Part shown: positions 1 to 10,640 of the stretch, one piece after another | Layout of the letters: every line of letters begins with the position of its first letter | Numbering within the stretch: position 1 is the first letter of the stretch | Assembly (NCBI GenBank): GCA_002709665.1 | Contig: PAQK01000060.1 | Coordinates: forward strand, 71,076-104,762 | Origin: Gemmatimonadota bacterium | Lineage (GTDB): Bacteria; Latescibacterota; UBA2968; GCA-2709665 | Direction of reading: 5' to 3' | Length of the DNA: 33,687 bases | Translations under genes and position numbers: made by a program | Notes under the pieces: model-generated | Told to the model about the DNA's origin: nothing | Databases searched by the model: none | What the model saw: only the letters and a program-made list of their open reading frames with translations

Positions 1-2
1 AG

Positions 3-320
3 CTACCAACGACAACGCACAGGATAAGTCTTGATAGAGTGGTCTGCTGTGAGGATCGCTGCGTTAGTGTTGATCGCAGTCGTGATTAACAGTCGGTCGA
101 AAGGATCTTGGCGCCTAATGAGTACGACCAGCTTAAATGTCATGATCAATATGTACTGCAACGATACCGAAGACGTTGCCACCGAGTTTATAAGAGGATT
201 GTCAGACCTGAGGAAGTACAACATCTGGACAACACAGGTAACGGACCTAAGTCTGGAAATCCTTTCTAAAATGGACTCGTCCAGGATATTCTGCTCCAGA
301 AGTGCCATAAGGTCACCGAT
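3..320 (-). pseudogene. Decayed PIN-domain toxin (VapC-like) with possible antitoxin remnant
   Basis: The minus strand ends with a C-terminus typical of PIN-domain RNases: DPFDRLLITTAI, then ILTADHSI and YPVRCRW before a TAG at 3-5. In the family these hold the late acidic residue and the last beta-strand of the nuclease fold. Upstream of DPFDR the reading frame no longer looks like a PIN N-terminus, and no early conserved Asp (LLDTH-type start) is present. In another frame at about 240-275 the strand reads GRVHFRKDFQT, which resembles the C-terminal tail of Phd/AbrB-type antitoxins. Only about 45 codons separate the two motifs, whereas about 90 are expected, so an internal deletion is likely. 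The PIN tail is reasonably clear; the antitoxin assignment is weak. Confidence 0.45.
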
Positions 321-482
321 GATGGTTTAGGGAAGCTGAAACGGCTACCCCTCCTTCGGTCCCTGAGGTTGAGGCAATGTCGGGGATTGACCGAGAAGGG
401 TATCGGTGTGTCCGGTAAAGATGTACAGGTCAATTTCCACCCTGCCGATTGACAGAAAGCGGAACAAAAACGTGGAGGCGTC

Positions 483-1832
483 ATGATCAGAATTGGATTC
501 GGGACGAGAGATATCACGCCTACCCGGCCGGCGATGATCCAGGGGCAGAAACACAGGCGAATCGGCAGAAGTGCTCTAGACCCGCTCACCGTGACCGCGT
601 GGGCGATGGAGAAGGATGGCGAGGTTGCCGTGATCGTGTCGTGCGATCTGGCGACACCTTCAGATGGCCTCCGTGAACGTGTCAAGAAAGAGTTGGCTTC
701 ATTGGAACCAGGTATACTGGGAGATTCTGTGGTTTTTGCGAGTACTCATACGCACACGTCTCTCGTACTGGAGGATGGGTTCTATGATCACCCTGGTGGC
801 GATGTGATGACCTGCGAGGAAATCGAGATTTGGGTGTCGGAGAGAATTGTTGACGCGATTAGGGATGCGTGGAAGGCCAAGTCCAAAGCGATCGTAGGCC
901 GAGGGTTTGGTCACGCAGTTGTTGGTCACAATCGGTACGCGGTGTACTCAGACGGTTCCGCTCAGATGTACGGGAAGACCGCACGGGAGGACTTTGCTCA
1001 TATTGGAGGATACGAAGACCATTCTGTGGATATGCTCTTTGTGTGGGGTGACGATGGAAAACTCTCAGGGATCATGTTGGCTGTTCCATGCCCTTCGCAG
1101 GTGGATGAACACCTCCAGGAGTTTTCAGCGGATTACTGGCACCAGGTCCGTGTGGAACTGAGAAAGAGGCTAGGAGAAGGCTTGAGTATCCTGCCTCTAT
1201 GTGCAGCCGCAGGAGACCAGTCACCACACTTCCTTTTGTATCGTGAACAGGAAGAGGAGATGCGTGTACACAGAGGTGTTTCGGAACGTGAGGAGATCGT
1301 GCGAAGGATCTCAAATGCAGTGGAGGACGCGCTCTCGTGTTTACAGCCGGATCAGGAGAGGGATCACACCTTTTCCCACAGAGTGGAGACCTTGAGCCTC
1401 TCACCCAGGAATATTACGCAAGAAGAGCGTGATTGGGCGGAGGCGGCACACAAGGAGGCGATCTCCAAGGGTGATGTTACTTCATGGTGGCCAGTTCGGC
1501 TAAAAGACGTAGTTGATACTTATGACGGTATTCGAGAGGCTGAGCAGGTTCCGGCAGAAGTTCACCTCCTGCGAATCGGCGAAGCAGTGATTGCAACAAA
1601 CCCGTTCGAGCTGTTTATGGATTACGGTATGCGGATGAAGGCCAGGAGCAAGGCAAAACAGACGTTCGTGATACAACTTGCGAGAAGAGGGTTCTACTTG
1701 CCATCAGATAGGGCCATGAAAGGTGGTGGATATGGGGTGATGCCAGCTGTCTCCGTTGCCGGTCCGGAGGCTGGAGCTGAATTGGTAGAGTGGACCGTTA
1801 GTGCGATCGATGGTCTGTTCGGACAGGCATGA
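483..1832 (+). CDS. Neutral/alkaline non-lysosomal ceramidase-like hydrolase
   Basis: The 449-aa product starts with the family signature GFGTRDITP (residues 5-13), followed by the THTHT metal/active-site block at 87-93, GHNRY near 148-152, and a Gly-rich stretch CAAAGDQSPH near 240-250. Known neutral ceramidases hydrolyse the amide of N-acylsphingosine using a Zn site built on such His residues. Single-domain relatives of this size are common in environmental bacteria, and their true substrates are mostly unknown. No signal peptide is visible, so a cytoplasmic role is likely, unlike secreted ceramidases. The start is set by GGAGG five bases upstream of the ATG. The gene runs into a strong terminator shared with the convergent ilvC gene. 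The family call is firm; the substrate is not. Confidence 0.85.
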   Translation: MIRIGFGTRDITPTRPAMIQGQKHRRIGRSALDPLTVTAWAMEKDGEVAVIVSCDLATPSDGLRERVKKELASLEPGILGDSVVFASTHTHTSLVLEDGFYDHPGGDVMTCEEIEIWVSERIVDAIRDAWKAKSKAIVGRGFGHAVVGHNRYAVYSDGSAQMYGKTAREDFAHIGGYEDHSVDMLFVWGDDGKLSGIMLAVPCPSQVDEHLQEFSADYWHQVRVELRKRLGEGLSILPLCAAAGDQSPHFLLYREQEEEMRVHRGVSEREEIVRRISNAVEDALSCLQPDQERDHTFSHRVETLSLSPRNITQEERDWAEAAHKEAISKGDVTSWWPVRLKDVVDTYDGIREAEQVPAEVHLLRIGEAVIATNPFELFMDYGMRMKARSKAKQTFVIQLARRGFYLPSDRAMKGGGYGVMPAVSVAGPEAGAELVEWTVSAIDGLFGQA

Positions 1833-1863
1833 AGAGGCGTGGGACAGTTTCAGGAAGGGATGA

Positions 1864-1893
1864 AAAAGGGCTCACCATTTGGTGAGCCCTTTT
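1864..1893. terminator. Bidirectional rho-independent terminator
   Basis: A perfect inverted repeat with arms 1864-1877 and 1880-1893 (AAAAGGGCTCACCA and its complement) has a T run on both strands. It lies between the converging ceramidase-like gene and ilvC, so it can end transcription from both sides. Confidence 0.93.
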
Positions 1894-1915
1894 ATTGTCT
1901 CGATTTCAGGAAATC

Positions 1916-3511
<1,596 letters not shown>

Positions 3512-3554
3512 TCACAGAAGGTCAGATTGTGCCGAAGACGGCTTCGGAGGCAGG

Positions 3555-4727
3555 ATGAAGACTGATGATTTAGCCTATTCGATGTTCTCCCAGGACGAGA
3601 TGATCCGTCGACACGATGGCACCCGAATTCAGATGAAAGCACGAGGGATCGATGCACTGTTCATCAGCGGCGAGGAGAATTTTCAGTATTTGTCGGGGGC
3701 TTCCGCGAGTGTCGCGCTGCACTATTCGTTGACACGTCCCTCGGTCATTGTTCTGCCGCTCGAGGGTGATCCCGTTGTGATCACCCAGGGTCGGGACAGT
3801 TTCGAATTGGGATCGTATGTTTCGGATATCCGGGAATACGGGGGATTGTACTCCTTTCCCGCAGATCATGTAGTGGGTGTACTCTCGGATATGAACTGCC
3901 AGTGTGTGGGGGTGGAACTTGGTCAGGAACAGCGGATGGGGATTCCTGTTGGGGCGTATCTGGATGTAGTAGAAAAGCTGCCAGCCTTAGAATTCGTGGA
4001 TGCCGCTGAGGTGCTGATCGGGATGCGAATGGTGAAATCTGATGAAGAACTGATCTTGATGAAAAAGGCTGCCGAAATTACAGGTCGAGCGAGGCAGCGG
4101 CTGTTCGGTAAGATAAATAGGGGGATGACCGAGCGTGATGTTGCACGGTTGATGCGGCAATTGATCCTGGAAGAGGGTGGAGATCGCGCGGCGTTTGTTG
4201 TGTTTCAGAAGGATGAACCTGGAGGGAAATCACAGTTTAAGTACGATCGGCCACTCAAGGAAGGCAGTGTGCTTGCCGTAGACAGTGGTGCATACGTTGG
4301 GATGTACGCGATCGACTATCCCAGGATGGCGACACTGGGGAAGACTACAAAGGTGCAGAGGGATACACATCAGGCAGTGCTCAGAGTAAATCAAAGGATG
4401 AGTGAGGTGCTTGGACCAGGGGTGAGGTGCTCGGAGGTCTTCAGGGCTGGTGAAGAAGCGATAAGGGCAGAAGAGAAGGAGGTGAATGGACTGAGGTCTT
4501 TCGGGCCGGCTAGAATGGGACACGGGCAAGGGATGCTGATTACAGAACCGCCGAGTATCGCACCTGATGATGATACAGTGTTGGAACCGGGGATGGTGGT
4601 GAGTACGGAACCAGGGGGGAGATGTGGTGATGTTCAGTTCCTGTGGGAGGATGTTCATGTTATTCGGGAGACTGGTTCGGAGAAGATTAGTTTAGAGACA
4701 GATGCGTTGAGGGAGGTGGCATTTTAG
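3555..4727 (+). CDS. M24-family metallopeptidase (Xaa-Pro aminopeptidase/creatinase-like)
   Basis: From the ATG at 3555 (preceded by GGAGG) the protein is 390 aa. It has an N-terminal creatinase-type domain and a C-terminal pita-bread domain carrying the complete dinuclear metal set: D243 and D254 (spacing DSGAYVGMYAID), H323 (GHGQG), E352 (STEPGG) and E365 (WEDVH). Family members remove N-terminal residues before proline or hydrolyse small amides such as creatine. An upstream in-frame start at 3504 exists but lacks a ribosome site. The gene stands alone, divergent from ilvC and followed by a 600-bp non-coding stretch. All catalytic residues are intact, so it should be an active hydrolase. 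Peptidase versus creatinase-like activity cannot be decided from sequence alone. Confidence 0.9.
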   Translation: MKTDDLAYSMFSQDEMIRRHDGTRIQMKARGIDALFISGEENFQYLSGASASVALHYSLTRPSVIVLPLEGDPVVITQGRDSFELGSYVSDIREYGGLYSFPADHVVGVLSDMNCQCVGVELGQEQRMGIPVGAYLDVVEKLPALEFVDAAEVLIGMRMVKSDEELILMKKAAEITGRARQRLFGKINRGMTERDVARLMRQLILEEGGDRAAFVVFQKDEPGGKSQFKYDRPLKEGSVLAVDSGAYVGMYAIDYPRMATLGKTTKVQRDTHQAVLRVNQRMSEVLGPGVRCSEVFRAGEEAIRAEEKEVNGLRSFGPARMGHGQGMLITEPPSIAPDDDTVLEPGMVVSTEPGGRCGDVQFLWEDVHVIRETGSEKISLETDALREVAF

Positions 4728-4784
4728 GGGAATTGGGGGTATTCTTTTAATTCAAATAACCGAATTCCCTCTTCCCCCTTGTTT

Positions 4785-4980
4785 CGGCGACTCCGTGTCG
4801 CCGAGTGACTTTTGGTTTCGCCCCAAAAGTCACCAAAATCTCGCTCGCTCAAACGGCGCGAGGGTCTTGCTGGAACATTGATCGACGGAGGCCGGACTGT
4901 GGCTTGGAAGTAGTTCGGAAGTCCTCCCAGTCACTTAGCCCACGTGGCCTCCACACCCCCCTACAGCGGCTTTCAGCCGC
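4785..4980. repeat. Intergenic palindromic element with three hairpins
   Basis: Three inverted repeats are packed into about 200 bp. CGGCGAC at 4785-4791 pairs with 4797-4803. GTGACTTTTGG at 4805-4815 pairs perfectly with 4823-4833. GCGGCT at 4966-4971 pairs with 4975-4980. The first two stand side by side with one base between them. No T run follows, so this does not look like a simple terminator. It resembles dispersed intergenic palindromes known from other genomes. Only one copy lies in this window, so its repetitive nature is an inference. Confidence 0.55.
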
Positions 4981-5329
4981 CCAGACTCAGCACCCTTTCA
5001 CCACCCTTGGCCACATGAACGGCCCCTTCCCCTTGGATTCGCGAGTCTGGTCTTGAGGCAGGTGGCGTAGTTCCAGAAGCGGATCAAAGGCATCATATTT
5101 CCCACATACCCGCAGCTTGATAGGTCTTGGCTTGGCTGGGTGGTGCAGATCTGTGGTCATCTGTGTGGGCGGCTGGGTCTGTATGTTCGGAGATCCTGCG
5201 ATTGAGGTAGATCTGGTTCCAGTGAATTGTTGGGTGGCTCTGTGTGCTCCGGTGTGAGGTGCTGCACGGGGTGGGGTTTCGTAATTTCGTGATTCAGCGA
5301 TTCTGTCCTCGTCAAGGAGGAGAAACAAA
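4981..5329. other. Non-coding leader between M24 peptidase and GGT genes
   Basis: No plausible gene is seen. The stretch is rich in GTG/TGT words (about 5140-5290, for example CTGTGTG and a TTTCGTAATTTCGTGATT run), giving it a low-complexity look. The final bases hold the AAGGAGG ribosome-binding site of the next gene. A promoter must lie here, but no convincing -35/-10 pair was found. Confidence 0.5.
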
Positions 5330-6958
5330 ATGCCATTTTCAAGTAAAGGCCTGGTCCACCGGTCGACAGCCACAGGCATACGTGGAATGGTTACTTCGGC
5401 GCATCCCCTGGCTTCACTGGCCGGAGTGCGAATATTATTAGAGGGCGGGAACGCTATCGATGCTGCTGTTGCCACGGCGGCGGCGCTAAATGTTGTCGAG
5501 CCATATATGTCCGGGTTGGGTGGTGATGGATATATGCACATATTTAGCGCCAGGGAGAAGGACCATAAGATTGTTGATTACATGGGGCGATCACCGGCCG
5601 CGACCGACCTGGCGTTGTACGGCAGCGTGGAGGATCGTGACAGGGGGGTGTTGTGCAGCCTAGTCCCGGGCGCGTGTGGCGGGTGGCTTGCAGCACTCGA
5701 GCGATATGGATCTATGGATGCGAAAACGGTTTTCGCCCCTGCGATTGGATATGCAGAAGATGGTTTCGCGGTAACCGTAAAGAATGCGGAGTTCATCGAT
5801 GCGAGTGTTGCTGACTTGGTGAAACACTCGCCTCGTGCAGATCACTACTTAAATCAGGGACGTGCTCCCAGGCCTGGTGAAGTGATCACCCAGGCCGATC
5901 TGGGGAAGACGTACCGAGCAATTGCAGAAGGTGGAAGTGAGGTATTCTACTCCGGAGAAATCGGGGAGAAGATTGTCAAACATCTTGAGGCGATCGGAGG
6001 GCTGATTACCAGAGAGGATCTGGCGGCGTTCGAGGTGGATATTCAGAAGCCGGTTTGTTCGAGCTATCGCGGATACAGGGTTTTTACACCACCTCCGCCG
6101 TGCCAGGGCATACAGTTTCTGCAAATGCTGAACATCCTCGAGGGTTTCGATCTGGAGGCATTGGGGCACAACAGGGTTGAGATGCTACACCTGTTCATCG
6201 AGACGGCAAAGTTGGCTACGGCAGATCGTGTTCGATATACGATCGCTGGGGATGCTGCTGTTGCTGCGGTGATTTCGAAAGAGTATGCCTCGGACCAGAG
6301 AGAACGAATTGGAGATCGGGCTGCACGTGGTGGTGGAGAAGCGTTTACAAACGATCAGGATGTTTTGAAGCCGGGGGATCCTACAGGTTGGATCAAGTCC
6401 GAGTGTACGACACATTTCAATGCTGTGGATGCCGAGGGTAATGCGGTATCGGTGACTCAAAGCCTGGGAAGCGGCTTCGGTTCCGCGGTGGTGGTGCCCG
6501 GTACGGGGATCGCCCTGAACAATCTGATGCGATGGTTCGACTACGATCCGGAGAGCAGTAATGTGATCGGGCCCGGAAAGAAGATGGAGCTGTGTATGGC
6601 GCCTTCCCAAGTCTGGAATGACGAGGGTCCAAGGCTGCTGATAGGGACACCTGGAAGTTATGGCATTCTGCAGACGACTCCGCAGATGATAATGAATGTG
6701 ATCGATCACGGGATGAATGTCCAGGCTGCCATCGAGGCGCCAAGGTTGAAGACGTTTGCAGGTTATCAAGTTGACGTTGAGACACGGATCCCAGAAGTTG
6801 TGCTGGGCGACCTGGAGAAGAAGGGGCACGTTCTCAATCGCCTTGGAGGCTGGTCTGCAGGCGTGGGTGGTGGCCAAGGGATCGAGATAGATCGGGAGGA
6901 TGGATCCTTTATGGGTGGGGCAGATCCGAGGCGAGACGGTGTTGCGATTGGGGTGTAG
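5330..6958 (+). CDS. Gamma-glutamyltransferase family protein (Ntn hydrolase)
   Basis: This 542-aa protein has the two-part layout of gamma-glutamyltranspeptidases. The large-subunit region opens with ATGIRGMV and GGNAIDAAVA, with the GLGGDG block near residues 60-70. The self-processing site is CTTHFN, which places the nucleophile and new N-terminus of the small subunit at T360. The oxyanion-loop region LGSGFGS follows. Family members cleave glutathione or other gamma-glutamyl amides, or act as acylases. There is no signal peptide, so the protein is probably cytoplasmic and need not be a glutathione enzyme. AAGGAGG precedes the ATG. The following SHMT-like gene starts 39 bp downstream, suggesting co-transcription and a role in amide or amino-acid catabolism (inference). 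Confidence 0.9.
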   Translation: MPFSSKGLVHRSTATGIRGMVTSAHPLASLAGVRILLEGGNAIDAAVATAAALNVVEPYMSGLGGDGYMHIFSAREKDHKIVDYMGRSPAATDLALYGSVEDRDRGVLCSLVPGACGGWLAALERYGSMDAKTVFAPAIGYAEDGFAVTVKNAEFIDASVADLVKHSPRADHYLNQGRAPRPGEVITQADLGKTYRAIAEGGSEVFYSGEIGEKIVKHLEAIGGLITREDLAAFEVDIQKPVCSSYRGYRVFTPPPPCQGIQFLQMLNILEGFDLEALGHNRVEMLHLFIETAKLATADRVRYTIAGDAAVAAVISKEYASDQRERIGDRAARGGGEAFTNDQDVLKPGDPTGWIKSECTTHFNAVDAEGNAVSVTQSLGSGFGSAVVVPGTGIALNNLMRWFDYDPESSNVIGPGKKMELCMAPSQVWNDEGPRLLIGTPGSYGILQTTPQMIMNVIDHGMNVQAAIEAPRLKTFAGYQVDVETRIPEVVLGDLEKKGHVLNRLGGWSAGVGGGQGIEIDREDGSFMGGADPRRDGVAIGV

Positions 6959-6997
6959 CTGTGCACAGAACAGTGCGTTTGAAGAATGGGAGAGCAA

Positions 6998-8242
6998 ATG
7001 AATCTGAAGCAGAGGGTACTGGAACTGAAAGGTCTGGTTGAGGGCCACAGGACCTTCAGACACGATTGCCTGAACTTGATTGCGTCAGAGAATACGCCGA
7101 GTCCGTTCGTCGAAGGATTCATGGCGGAAGACCTTAATCGGCGATATGCATATTATCTGGGACTCGACCCAAGGGAGCAGTCCTATCAGGGCAGCGGATA
7201 CGTTGCGGAGATCGAAGGGGTTGCCCAGGAACTGGCGAGTGAGCTCTTTGGCGCCACGTATGTGGAACTCCGGGCTCTCTCGGGAAATATCGCCGGGATT
7301 ATCTCTATGTTTGCTCTGGGCAGTCCAGGGGATACTGTGTTGGAAATACAGAATGCGCACCAGTACGCCAGGAAGCTAGCCGTGTCCGGCCTCAAGGTGG
7401 AATTGAACGCGATCGCCGTCCCATGGGACGGATCGCGATACAACGTGGATCTCGAAGCTACAGTAGGACTGATCATAAAGCACAGACCGAAACTCGTGGT
7501 GCTCGGATCAGCGATGTTTCTGTTTCCTCAACCTGTGAGGGAGATCAAGGAAGCGATGGAAGCGTACTGTCCTGAATCGTTCCTAATCTACGACGCGGCA
7601 CACGTGATGGGCTTGATCGCAGGTGGACGATTTCAGTCTCCCCTGGAGGAAGGCGCAGATGTGGTGATTACAAGCACACATAAGACGTTGGCCGGTCCTC
7701 AGGGAGGAATGATCCTGACGAACGATCGGTCGATCGCCGAGCGTGTGGCTAAAGCGACCTCACCTTTGATGATTGCGAATTACCATCTGGCCAGACTTCC
7801 CGCCTTGGCGGCAACGTTTCTGGAATGGCTGGAGTGTGGGAGTGCCTATGCCGACACGATTATCACGAATGCTAAGGCTCTGGGGAGGGCACTTTTCGAA
7901 CTTGGTGTCCCGTGTGTTGGGCAAGAAAAGGATTTCACGGAATCACATACCGTCATAACTGTCGTTGACGCATTCGGCGAGGGGAAAGCTATGGCCAACA
8001 GGCTGGAGTCATGCAATGTGATCGCAGGCTCGACGGAGATACCGGCAGAGGTTGGCGAACACGGTCTGCGGCTGGGTGTACAGGAGGTTACGAGGTACGG
8101 AATGGTCGAAGGTGATGCCGACGCGGTGGCAGGTTGTATTGTAGATGGTATGTTGGGAAAGGACGGGACGAAGGATCGCGTGGTCGCTCTGGCGGACAGG
8201 TTCAGAAATGTAAAGTTCACAGTGGATGAGGCGACGCAATGA
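6998..8242 (+). CDS. Serine hydroxymethyltransferase-like PLP enzyme
   Basis: From the ATG at 6998 (GGGAG five bases upstream, favoured over 6986) the protein is 414 aa. It shows NLIASEN, the SHMT hallmark, near residues 27-33, a GSGYVAEIE segment where SHMTs have GCEYVD, DAAHVMGL for the PLP-ring Asp, and STHKTLAGPQGG with the Schiff-base lysine at K229. Canonical SHMT interconverts serine and glycine with tetrahydrofolate. Here the substrate loop is divergent: HSG/GGHLTHG-type motifs are replaced by ALSGNIAG and AHQYARKL. A different beta-hydroxy amino acid or a threonine-aldolase-like activity is therefore possible. It sits between a GGT-like and an Ldh-family dehydrogenase gene, so it is more likely a pathway paralogue than the housekeeping glyA. 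Confidence 0.82.
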   Translation: MNLKQRVLELKGLVEGHRTFRHDCLNLIASENTPSPFVEGFMAEDLNRRYAYYLGLDPREQSYQGSGYVAEIEGVAQELASELFGATYVELRALSGNIAGIISMFALGSPGDTVLEIQNAHQYARKLAVSGLKVELNAIAVPWDGSRYNVDLEATVGLIIKHRPKLVVLGSAMFLFPQPVREIKEAMEAYCPESFLIYDAAHVMGLIAGGRFQSPLEEGADVVITSTHKTLAGPQGGMILTNDRSIAERVAKATSPLMIANYHLARLPALAATFLEWLECGSAYADTIITNAKALGRALFELGVPCVGQEKDFTESHTVITVVDAFGEGKAMANRLESCNVIAGSTEIPAEVGEHGLRLGVQEVTRYGMVEGDADAVAGCIVDGMLGKDGTKDRVVALADRFRNVKFTVDEATQ

Positions 8243-8285
8243 TCCGAATCGACTGGTATATGACTGATGAACCCAAGGAGCACAG

Positions 8286-9290
8286 ATGAATCGGCCACCG
8301 GAAGAATTCATTGTCGTACAAGAAGAGCATTTGCTTGACTTTACCAATGCATGCTTTCAGGCATCGGGTATCGAGGAGGAACACGCAAGTGTGATCAGTC
8401 GACTCCTGGTGAATTCAGATCTGCGCGGTGTTCGCAGCCATGGGACCAATACGGTCAACGGCTATTGCAGCATGTTCGAGAGAGGAGATGCAAATCCGCG
8501 ACCCAATATTCAATTTATCGGCGAGACCCCCACATCTGTGATTCTGGATGGAGATGGGACGTTGGGATATTGGCCGACAACTCAGGCCACGGAAGGCGCA
8601 ATAGAAAAGGCGCGAGAGCTGGGTATTGGGATGGGAATTGTTCGCCACATTGGCCACTACGGGTCAGCAGGACACTACGCGAGGATGTGTGCCAAGGCTG
8701 GTTGTATTGGCTTCTCCGTCTCAGGATATCAGAATCAGGGGAACGCGAGCGGACACGAAACACCACCGCAGGTGGGATACTTCGGGAATCCACCGATCTG
8801 TTTTGCGATGCCGAGAGGCGAGGAGCCTCCCGTGGTTCTGGATGCGGCTACCCGGATACTGGCTGACTACCAGGTGGGTCCGGAGTTCGACGATCTCCTG
8901 GAGAGAATCCCGGCCGCGTTCTTCAAGAGTATGGGTTATACTGCGGTGGCGACACTCATGGGCGGCGCGCTTGCAGGGATCGGACTGCCATCTGCGGCAG
9001 AGTACCGCGAGAGGTGGCCTGTTGCCACACAGTCCGCGATGGTGCTGGCGATTCGAGTGGACGCGGTAGTACCCAAGGAGGCGTTTCTTGCCGAGGCTGA
9101 TCGCCTAGTTCGCGATGTTCGGGAGACATACACACCCATGCCGGGTGCGGATCGGGCGCTGCTACCTGGTGCGATCGAAGAGGAGAGAATGGAGAGATAT
9201 AGACGTGAGGGGATTCCGTACGGCGAGCTGGAGCAGGAGAATGCTAGGGCGTTGAGCGAGCGCCTGGGGATCGCTTTGCCGTGGGATTGA
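8286..9290 (+). CDS. Ldh-family (malate/L-lactate/sulfolactate-type) NAD(P)-dependent oxidoreductase
   Basis: The 334-aa product belongs to the non-Rossmann Ldh_2 family, which reduces or oxidises 2-oxo/2-hydroxy acids and cyclic imines. Seen in sequence: RSHGT with the catalytic His at H52, the VDGDG-like ILDGDGTLGYW block, GHYGSAGHYARMCAKAG forming the cofactor-binding segment, GNPPICFAMPR and VVLDAATRILA. These match family order and length. The usual substrate-pocket residues vary, so ureidoglycolate, lactate, sulfolactate or diketogulonate activity cannot be chosen. AAGGAG lies before the ATG. It is 43 bp downstream of the SHMT-like gene and is probably the last gene of that operon. The next gene converges from the other strand after 158 bp with no obvious hairpin. 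Confidence 0.88.
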   Translation: MNRPPEEFIVVQEEHLLDFTNACFQASGIEEEHASVISRLLVNSDLRGVRSHGTNTVNGYCSMFERGDANPRPNIQFIGETPTSVILDGDGTLGYWPTTQATEGAIEKARELGIGMGIVRHIGHYGSAGHYARMCAKAGCIGFSVSGYQNQGNASGHETPPQVGYFGNPPICFAMPRGEEPPVVLDAATRILADYQVGPEFDDLLERIPAAFFKSMGYTAVATLMGGALAGIGLPSAAEYRERWPVATQSAMVLAIRVDAVVPKEAFLAEADRLVRDVRETYTPMPGADRALLPGAIEEERMERYRREGIPYGELEQENARALSERLGIALPWD

Positions 9291-9448
9291 AGAGGGAAAG
9301 GCGACGGCGGACGATGGACCGCTGACTACAAAGGCTGAATCGGGACAGCAGAGTGGCTATCCTTTTTTCTCGACGCTGCTCGAACGTACGGGGTTATTGG
9401 TTGAGAGGAAATGTAACGAACTGTAACGGGGGACAGCAAGGCATCTAT

Positions 9449-10513
9449 TTACGGATCGTCGGGTCTCATAGTTTCGTCTTTGAGGAGGAATGCACGGACG
9501 TCGTAGCGGCCGGGGCGTTGGACCGGGAGGTCACCGTTTTCGATCATCACCTTGAGTGGTGATGCCATTGTTCTGACGGGGAAAGGTGTGACTTCGTGGA
9601 GGCGGGCAGATTCGTAGATCGCCATAATGATTTCTACGGCTGCTCGACCATGTTCCGCGCTGCCTCGGTGAACCGTGTGTCCTTCTATCCATTCGATGAG
9701 TTCGCGGGCCTGTCCAACGTGGGGGTCCTCTCCCTCGGGGGTTCGTTCATCCCAGGCTCCGGTTTCGGGAGACAGGAGGCGAATTTTTAGCTCATCCAGC
9801 TCGAGGATGCCGTCTGTTCCGTAGAAGATACCGCCCTGGTAGTGTGGACCGTCCAGTTCCTGAAGCAGCTGACCGATTGCACCATTGGAGAAACGGATTA
9901 TTCCTACGCTGCGGTCTTCTATCTGAATATCCCTCTCGTAGCGGTCCGTATAGCGTTCGATATTACCTATGACCCACTTGGCATCAGGATCACCCATCAC
10001 GTAGCGCATCATATCGAGCAGATGGGAGCAGTCGTTGAGAAGTCCCTGACCCCCTTTGGCAGTGACCTGACGGATGTCTCCGATCGCACCCGAGGTGACC
10101 AAATTGCGTGCTTCAGTCCAAACCGGGTTGAATCTACGCTGGTGGGCGATTGCGAGTTTAACGTCGTTTCTTTTCGCGGCTATCATCATCTCGTCGCATT
10201 CACCCAGGTTGACTGCCATCGGCTTTTCGCAGAGGACGGCCTTCGGTTTCCGAGAACAAGCCGCAATGGTCATAGGCGCATGCAGTTTGTGCCAGGTGGC
10301 GATGCTTACAATGTCGAGCTGCTCCACGTCGAGCATTTCGCGGGCATCCGAATAGCGGTTCTCGATCTCAAAGCGATCGCCAAATGTTGAGAGAGAGGTT
10401 GCCACGGGGTCTGCGATTGCAGCAATATCCACATTTTCCAGGCCCTGAAATCCACTGACGTGATTGGCGGCAATGCTTCCACAGCCGATGATGCCAGCGC
10501 GATATGTTGGCAT
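9449..10513 (-). CDS. Gfo/Idh/MocA family oxidoreductase
   Basis: Starting at the ATG at 10513, which has AAGGAG immediately upstream (an ATG nine codons earlier lacks one), the protein is 354 aa. The Rossmann motif GIIGCGSIAANH is at residues 7-18, and the diagnostic EKP triplet, whose Lys is catalytic, is at 96-98. A C-terminal beta-sheet dimerisation domain contains the conserved His of NDCSHLLD. Members oxidise sugar, inositol or sugar-acid hydroxyls with NAD(P). The gene is transcribed divergently from the sugar-isomerase-like gene across about 130 bp. The two probably share a regulatory region and perhaps a pathway (inference). The family call is firm; the substrate is unknown. Confidence 0.9.
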   Translation of the reverse strand: MPTYRAGIIGCGSIAANHVSGFQGLENVDIAAIADPVATSLSTFGDRFEIENRYSDAREMLDVEQLDIVSIATWHKLHAPMTIAACSRKPKAVLCEKPMAVNLGECDEMMIAAKRNDVKLAIAHQRRFNPVWTEARNLVTSGAIGDIRQVTAKGGQGLLNDCSHLLDMMRYVMGDPDAKWVIGNIERYTDRYERDIQIEDRSVGIIRFSNGAIGQLLQELDGPHYQGGIFYGTDGILELDELKIRLLSPETGAWDERTPEGEDPHVGQARELIEWIEGHTVHRGSAEHGRAAVEIIMAIYESARLHEVTPFPVRTMASPLKVMIENGDLPVQRPGRYDVRAFLLKDETMRPDDP

Positions 10514-10640
10514 CCTTCTCTCCTTGTGTCTTGTCGTCATTCAATGCAAGGGAAAATTGCGAATCGGAGGGTGAAGATACGGAAACGCGTTTGGATTGGC
10601 CAACGCAATGTAGTGGGCAGCTGGTAGCCAGGAGGTAGGT

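Noticed and set aside
4727-4775. Possible terminator after the M24 peptidase (GGGAATT ... AATTCCC)
   Set aside because: The arms are only 7 bp with a long loop and no T run at the right place.
4805-5056. Open frame of 83 codons across the hairpin region
   Set aside because: It begins within the palindrome, lacks a ribosome site and reads as translated repeat sequence.
6185-7063. Long minus-strand open frame (292 codons) opposite the GGT-like gene
   Set aside because: It lies antisense to a well-supported gene, has no ribosome site and no recognisable motif.
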